25,798 nucleotides of DNA. Origin: CANHCC01 sp040381555. Lineage in GTDB: Bacteria > Bacteroidota > Bacteroidia > J057 > RFSG01. The stretch is taken from contig JBEIHC010000034.1 in NCBI GenBank assembly GCA_040381555.1, positions 1-25,798 on the forward strand, written 5' to 3'. The notes beneath the pieces are model-generated. The model saw only the letters and a list, made by a program, of their open reading frames with translations. It did no database searches and was not told the DNA's origin. Position numbers and translations under genes: made by a program. This document shows positions 22,961-25,798 of this stretch, piece by piece (the stretch's first letter is position 1; the number at the start of each line of letters is the position of its first letter).

Positions 22961-23752
22961 ATGCAAAAATTACTCTTCCAAATTCAGTCCTGGCTTCAGT
23001 ATCAAAGAAAAGCTCGTGGTAAGCACGGGATTCACTCGCCCTTTGTATATGCCTTATATGAGCAGGCTATTGTTGCTGCCACTAGCGTGCAGCACCCGAT
23101 AAAAATTGATGCACGCAGAAAACAATTGTTGCAGGATACCCGAATCTTAGAAGTCGAAGACTTTGGTGCCGGATTAGGCGGAAAGATAATTCCCAAAATA
23201 AGCCGACCTGTTCGAAAAATTGCGGGAAGTTCTGCTCGGGGACCTAAATTTGGCGCTCTTCTTTACCGACTCCATCAATACCTAAAACCCGCACAAACAC
23301 TGGAAATGGGCACCAACCTAGGAATTTCGACCCTGTACCTCGCCCATTCACATCCCCAAAGTCAAATTATTACTTTAGAAGGCAGCCCGGCTATTGCCGC
23401 AATTGCTCGTGAGAATTTCCAGGACTTTCAAATAAATCCTGATATTCAAATCGGAGAATTCTCTGAAACCTTACCCAAAATTGATTGGGAGCACTTCAAA
23501 CCAGCATTCATCTTTATTGATGGGAATCATCGTAAAGATCCAACGGTAGCCTATTTCAAATTTCTCTTAAGTAGGGCACATGAGCAATCCGTCTTTATTT
23601 TTGATGACATTCATTGGTCGCCCGGAATGCAAGCAGCCTGGGACATAATCCGCTCTGATGAACGCGTGCAGGTAAGTATTGACCTATTCGGAATGGGACT
23701 TTGCTTCACCGGACGCAATCAGGCTAAAGAACATTTCATCTTAAAATTCTGA
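22961..23752 (+). CDS. Class I SAM-dependent methyltransferase
   Basis: 263 residues. The start is supported by the N-terminus: WLQYQRKARGKHGIHSPFVYALYEQ fits the KHG(V/I)HSPF(V) motif common to a Bacteroidota methyltransferase family. SAM loop TLEMGTNLGISTLYLA (about 110-125), IITLEGSPAIAAIA with the acidic ribose ligand, and FIDGNHRKDPT, a DGNH(K) metal/substrate motif resembling O-methyltransferase family 3; FDDIHWSPGM follows. Substrate unknown. REP-like copy C lies within the coding sequence at residues about 42-52 (VQHPIKIDARR), in a segment between the conserved N-terminal motif and the SAM domain. Transcription must pass the terminator hairpin or start inside it. Stop overlaps the next ATG by 1 bp. 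Confidence 0.85.
   Translation: MQKLLFQIQSWLQYQRKARGKHGIHSPFVYALYEQAIVAATSVQHPIKIDARRKQLLQDTRILEVEDFGAGLGGKIIPKISRPVRKIAGSSARGPKFGALLYRLHQYLKPAQTLEMGTNLGISTLYLAHSHPQSQIITLEGSPAIAAIARENFQDFQINPDIQIGEFSETLPKIDWEHFKPAFIFIDGNHRKDPTVAYFKFLLSRAHEQSVFIFDDIHWSPGMQAAWDIIRSDERVQVSIDLFGMGLCFTGRNQAKEHFILKF
23085..23116. repeat. REP-like palindrome, copy C (inside the methyltransferase gene)
   Basis: GTGCAGCACCCGATAAAAAT matches copies A (minus strand) and B. The left arm has diverged (CTAGCGTGC), but GCGTGC (23085-23090) and GCACGC (23111-23116) form a wider inverted repeat around it. The reading frame stays open through it. Confidence 0.7.
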
Positions 23753-24276
23753 TGCACCCAGCTGTACAAGCGCTTATACAAATACGGGATAAATTTTATC
23801 TGCCTCCCGATGAATTTCGTCAGGCATTGCATAATGACCCCGATATTCTAAAAGAGGAAGAATATTTTTACCTGAATCGCTTAGTTGAAACCGAAACACA
23901 AATCATTCAAAGCCTACAATCTTGGTCTGAGCGATGGAAAGATTCAACTTGGGATGAATCTGAAATAACAACATTTTCTGCTCTGTTGACAGAAATCATG
24001 GGTCCCTTGACGGCTCCTGCTAAGCAAGAAATTGCCACTCACTTACGACTTCACTTTGCGGAGGCTTTTCTTCGGAGATTACCGGTTCACCTAAAGTCCA
24101 TTATCTTAATAGAAGAGGCCAATAAAAGCAAAAGAAGTAAAATGATCCCTTGGATACTCATCGTTACCGGCGTATTGAGTTTATTGGGCAGTCAACAATA
24201 TCTACCCGACTTACTCTTGCCTTTGGGTGCAGTAAGCTTGCTTGTGGGCACTTCCTGGTTATTTCTCCGCAGTTGA
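23752..24276 (+). CDS. Hypothetical protein with two C-terminal membrane segments
   Basis: 174 residues; ATG overlaps the methyltransferase stop by one base (TGATG), so translation is coupled. Residues 1-125 are soluble and helical in appearance, rich in charged residues, with possible coiled-coil (FYLNRLVETETQIIQSLQSWSERW). Two hydrophobic segments follow: about 132-147 (IPWILIVTGVLSLLG) and about 154-172 (LLLPLGAVSLLVGTSWLFL), separated by a short loop, so both ends are probably cytoplasmic. I do not recognise a family. Coupling to the methyltransferase suggests a shared envelope-related role, an inference only. Confidence 0.7.
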   Translation: MHPAVQALIQIRDKFYLPPDEFRQALHNDPDILKEEEYFYLNRLVETETQIIQSLQSWSERWKDSTWDESEITTFSALLTEIMGPLTAPAKQEIATHLRLHFAEAFLRRLPVHLKSIILIEEANKSKRSKMIPWILIVTGVLSLLGSQQYLPDLLLPLGAVSLLVGTSWLFLRS

Positions 24277-24283
24277 GAAAAAA

Positions 24284-24311
24284 TTGCCGGAACTTATTTA
24301 CCGTAACTTTG
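24284..24311 (+). promoter_or_regulatory. ribBA promoter
   Basis: TTG (24284-24286), 17 bases, TAACTTTG (24304-24311): perfect −7 box with a slightly short spacer. Leader about 20 bases, so no FMN riboswitch. Confidence 0.5.
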
Positions 24312-24337
24312 TTGAGAAATTGAAGAATTAGAGCAGT

Positions 24338-25558
24338 ATGAATCCTATCCGTTTAGATACAATAGAAAGCGCAATACAAGATATTCAGGCAGGAAAGATG
24401 ATCGTGGTGGTAGATGATGAAGATCGGGAAAATGAAGGTGATTTGGTCATGGCTGCGCGGCATGTTACGCCAGAGGCCATTAATTTTATGGCCATTCATG
24501 CCCGAGGACTCATCTGTGCCCCTATTGACGAAGAGCGTTGCGATGTATTGGGATTGGGACTGATGGTAGATAAAAACACCACGCTTCATGAAACGCCTTT
24601 TACGGTTTCCATCGATTTGATTGGAGAAGGAAATACCACAGGAATATCCGCACATGACCGGGCAAGAACGATTTTAGCCTTGGTAAGTCCGGAAACCAAG
24701 CCCGAAGACTTTGGAAAACCCGGACATATATTTCCGTTGAGGGCAAAGAAAGAAGGCGTCTTGCGTCGTACTGGTCATACTGAAGCCACTACGGATTTTG
24801 CCCGATTAGCAGGCTATGAGCCCGCAGGAATTTGTGTTGAAATCATGAGTGCCGATGGCTCCATGGCAAGACTTCCAGAGCTCAGAGAATTTTCTGATTT
24901 ACACGGACTAAAACTTGTCTCGATAAAGGATCTCATCGCCTATCGCCTCAGAAAAGAATCGACCATTGAGAAGCTGGAGACCATAGAATTACCCACTTCT
25001 CATGGAGACTTTCAGTTGACAGCCTATCGTCAATTGGTTACCGGAGAAAACCACTTAGTGCTACATAAAGGAAGTTGGAAAGAAAATGAGCCCGTTTTAG
25101 TGCGCGTGCATTCATCCTGCATGACAGGAGATATCTTTGGATCTTGTCGCTGCGATTGCGGGGAACAGTTAACAAAAGCCATGGAGTTAATCCAACAAGA
25201 AGGCAAAGGGATGATTGTGTACATGAATCAGGAAGGCCGGGGCATTGGCTTAATCAATAAAATGAAGGCCTATAAATTGCAAGAGCAAGGGGCAGATACA
25301 GTAGAAGCAAACCTTGCCTTAGGCTTCAAAATGGATGAGCGGGAGTATGGCACCGGTGCTCAAATCATTCGGGATATGGGCGTCACCAAAATGCGTCTCA
25401 TGTCGAATAATCCAACCAAACGAGCCGGACTCATTGGCTATGGGCTGGAGATAGTCGAAAATGTTGGCATTGAAGTACATCCCAATCCACATAATTTGAA
25501 ATATCTGGAAACCAAGCGGAACAAAATGGGGCACTCGATTTTGGAGGAAGGGAAGTAG
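24338..25558 (+). CDS. ribBA: Bifunctional DHBP synthase / GTP cyclohydrolase II
   Basis: 406 residues. Residues about 1-205 are the RibB domain (3,4-dihydroxy-2-butanone-4-phosphate from ribulose-5-phosphate): DDEDRENEGDLVMAA acidic metal site, TTGISAHDRART, PGHIFPLRAKKEGVLRRTGHTEAT and ADGSMARLPEL. Residues about 206-406 are the RibA domain (GTP to the pyrimidine precursor of riboflavin): RVHSSCMTGDIFGS-CRCDCG carries zinc ligands with C-x10-C-x-C spacing; QEGRGIGL, the arginine nucleophile segment, and RLMSNNPTKRAGLIGYG follow. Both halves look intact, so the protein feeds both branches of riboflavin synthesis in the cytoplasm. The gene stands alone, with its own promoter. Confidence 0.97.
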   Translation: MNPIRLDTIESAIQDIQAGKMIVVVDDEDRENEGDLVMAARHVTPEAINFMAIHARGLICAPIDEERCDVLGLGLMVDKNTTLHETPFTVSIDLIGEGNTTGISAHDRARTILALVSPETKPEDFGKPGHIFPLRAKKEGVLRRTGHTEATTDFARLAGYEPAGICVEIMSADGSMARLPELREFSDLHGLKLVSIKDLIAYRLRKESTIEKLETIELPTSHGDFQLTAYRQLVTGENHLVLHKGSWKENEPVLVRVHSSCMTGDIFGSCRCDCGEQLTKAMELIQQEGKGMIVYMNQEGRGIGLINKMKAYKLQEQGADTVEANLALGFKMDEREYGTGAQIIRDMGVTKMRLMSNNPTKRAGLIGYGLEIVENVGIEVHPNPHNLKYLETKRNKMGHSILEEGK

Positions 25559-25567
25559 GGGGAGTGA

Positions 25568-25602
25568 TGAGTTATGAGTTATGAGTTATGAGTTATGAGT
25601 TA
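25568..25602 (+). repeat. Heptanucleotide tandem repeat (TGAGTTA)x5
   Basis: Five exact copies of TGAGTTA, starting 9 bases after the ribBA stop, then TG. A microsatellite whose copy number could vary by slippage. Confidence 0.9.
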
Positions 25603-25709
25603 TGCCCGTCTTATCTCGATACGGCACGATAAATTTCCCGAATTTTAAAATTGCCTGCGGTGCCTACTCGATATGACTAGTAAAGTTTTGAGGTACACTA
25701 ACCATTCAT

Positions 25710-25798
25710 GAGTCTGTCCAATAAACTGTGTCAAGTTTGAGAAAAAACTCACAAATTTGACAATATGAAAGAGAAAATTGATTTCGAAAAAATCTCAC
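25710..25798 (+). mobile_element. Probable left end of an IS256-family insertion sequence, cut by the window edge
   Basis: GAGTCTGTCCAATAAACTGT plus GTCA (25710-25733) has the look of IS256-family terminal repeats (CTGTCC...AAACTGTGTCA) as I recall them from Bacteroidota. It is followed about 30 bases later by a short ORF start reading outward. The right end is outside the window, so neither the matching inverted repeat nor a target duplication can be seen. Confidence 0.5.
25765..25798 (+). CDS. Start of a probable transposase gene (partial)
   Basis: ATG at 25765 followed by an open frame, MKEKIDFEKIS, to the window edge. Position just inside the presumed IS terminal repeat, and a charged N-terminus like those of IS256 transposases (mutator type, DDE), suggest a transposase. 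Eleven residues are too few for a family call by themselves. Confidence 0.45.
   Translation, partial: MKEKIDFEKIS

Overview
The window looks like a piece of a Bacteroidota chromosome. The sequence-level reasons are a secreted protein with a type IX secretion (Por) C-terminal sorting domain, several promoters of the Bacteroidota form TTG-N19/20-TAnnTTTG, a paired S24 repressor and DNA polymerase IV, a DUF4159 protein, a DPP4-type S9 peptidase and a bifunctional RibBA. Genes are mostly house-keeping or cell-envelope genes. No tRNA, rRNA or CRISPR array was seen.

Layout. (1) 185-4086, minus strand: a four-gene cluster of exported proteins (tiny basic lipoprotein, DUF4159 protein, two M16-fold proteins that have both lost the zinc-binding HxxEH motif). 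(2) 4087-4753: non-coding, with two arrays of short 13-bp palindromes. (3) 4754-6854: divergent S24 repressor and dinB, with a near-perfect 10-bp-arm inverted repeat between them, overlapped by candidate promoters. (4) 6953-8143: T9SS-sorted surface protein. (5) 8425-9240: tandem universal stress protein. (6) 9596-12204, minus strand: trmB-thiC, overlapping by 4 bp. (7) 12411-13777: metK with a strong terminator. (8) 13830-18108: two glycosyltransferases, a cold-shock protein and an SRPBCC/GyrI-like membrane-anchored protein, with an eight-unit palindrome array at 16624-16755. (9) 18221-21861: TPMT-like methyltransferase, kdsA and a DPP4-like peptidase, tightly packed. (10) 21986-25558: lipoprotein, methyltransferase, small membrane protein and ribBA. 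(11) From 25568: a heptanucleotide repeat and the probable left end of an IS256-type insertion sequence, cut by the window edge.

The most unusual content is non-coding. One family is a 13-bp dyad (GTTTA-GGG-TAAAC) in regular 16/17-bp arrays at three places, including a variant (GCTTG-GTG-CAAGC) in which both arms have changed together. A second family is a REP-like palindrome around GTGCAGCACCCGATAAAA in three copies, two of which lie inside coding sequence; one supplies the last residues of a glycosyltransferase. Functions for these repeats are not known from the sequence. Several reading-frame starts were moved inward (for example trmB to a GTG just after a clear promoter).
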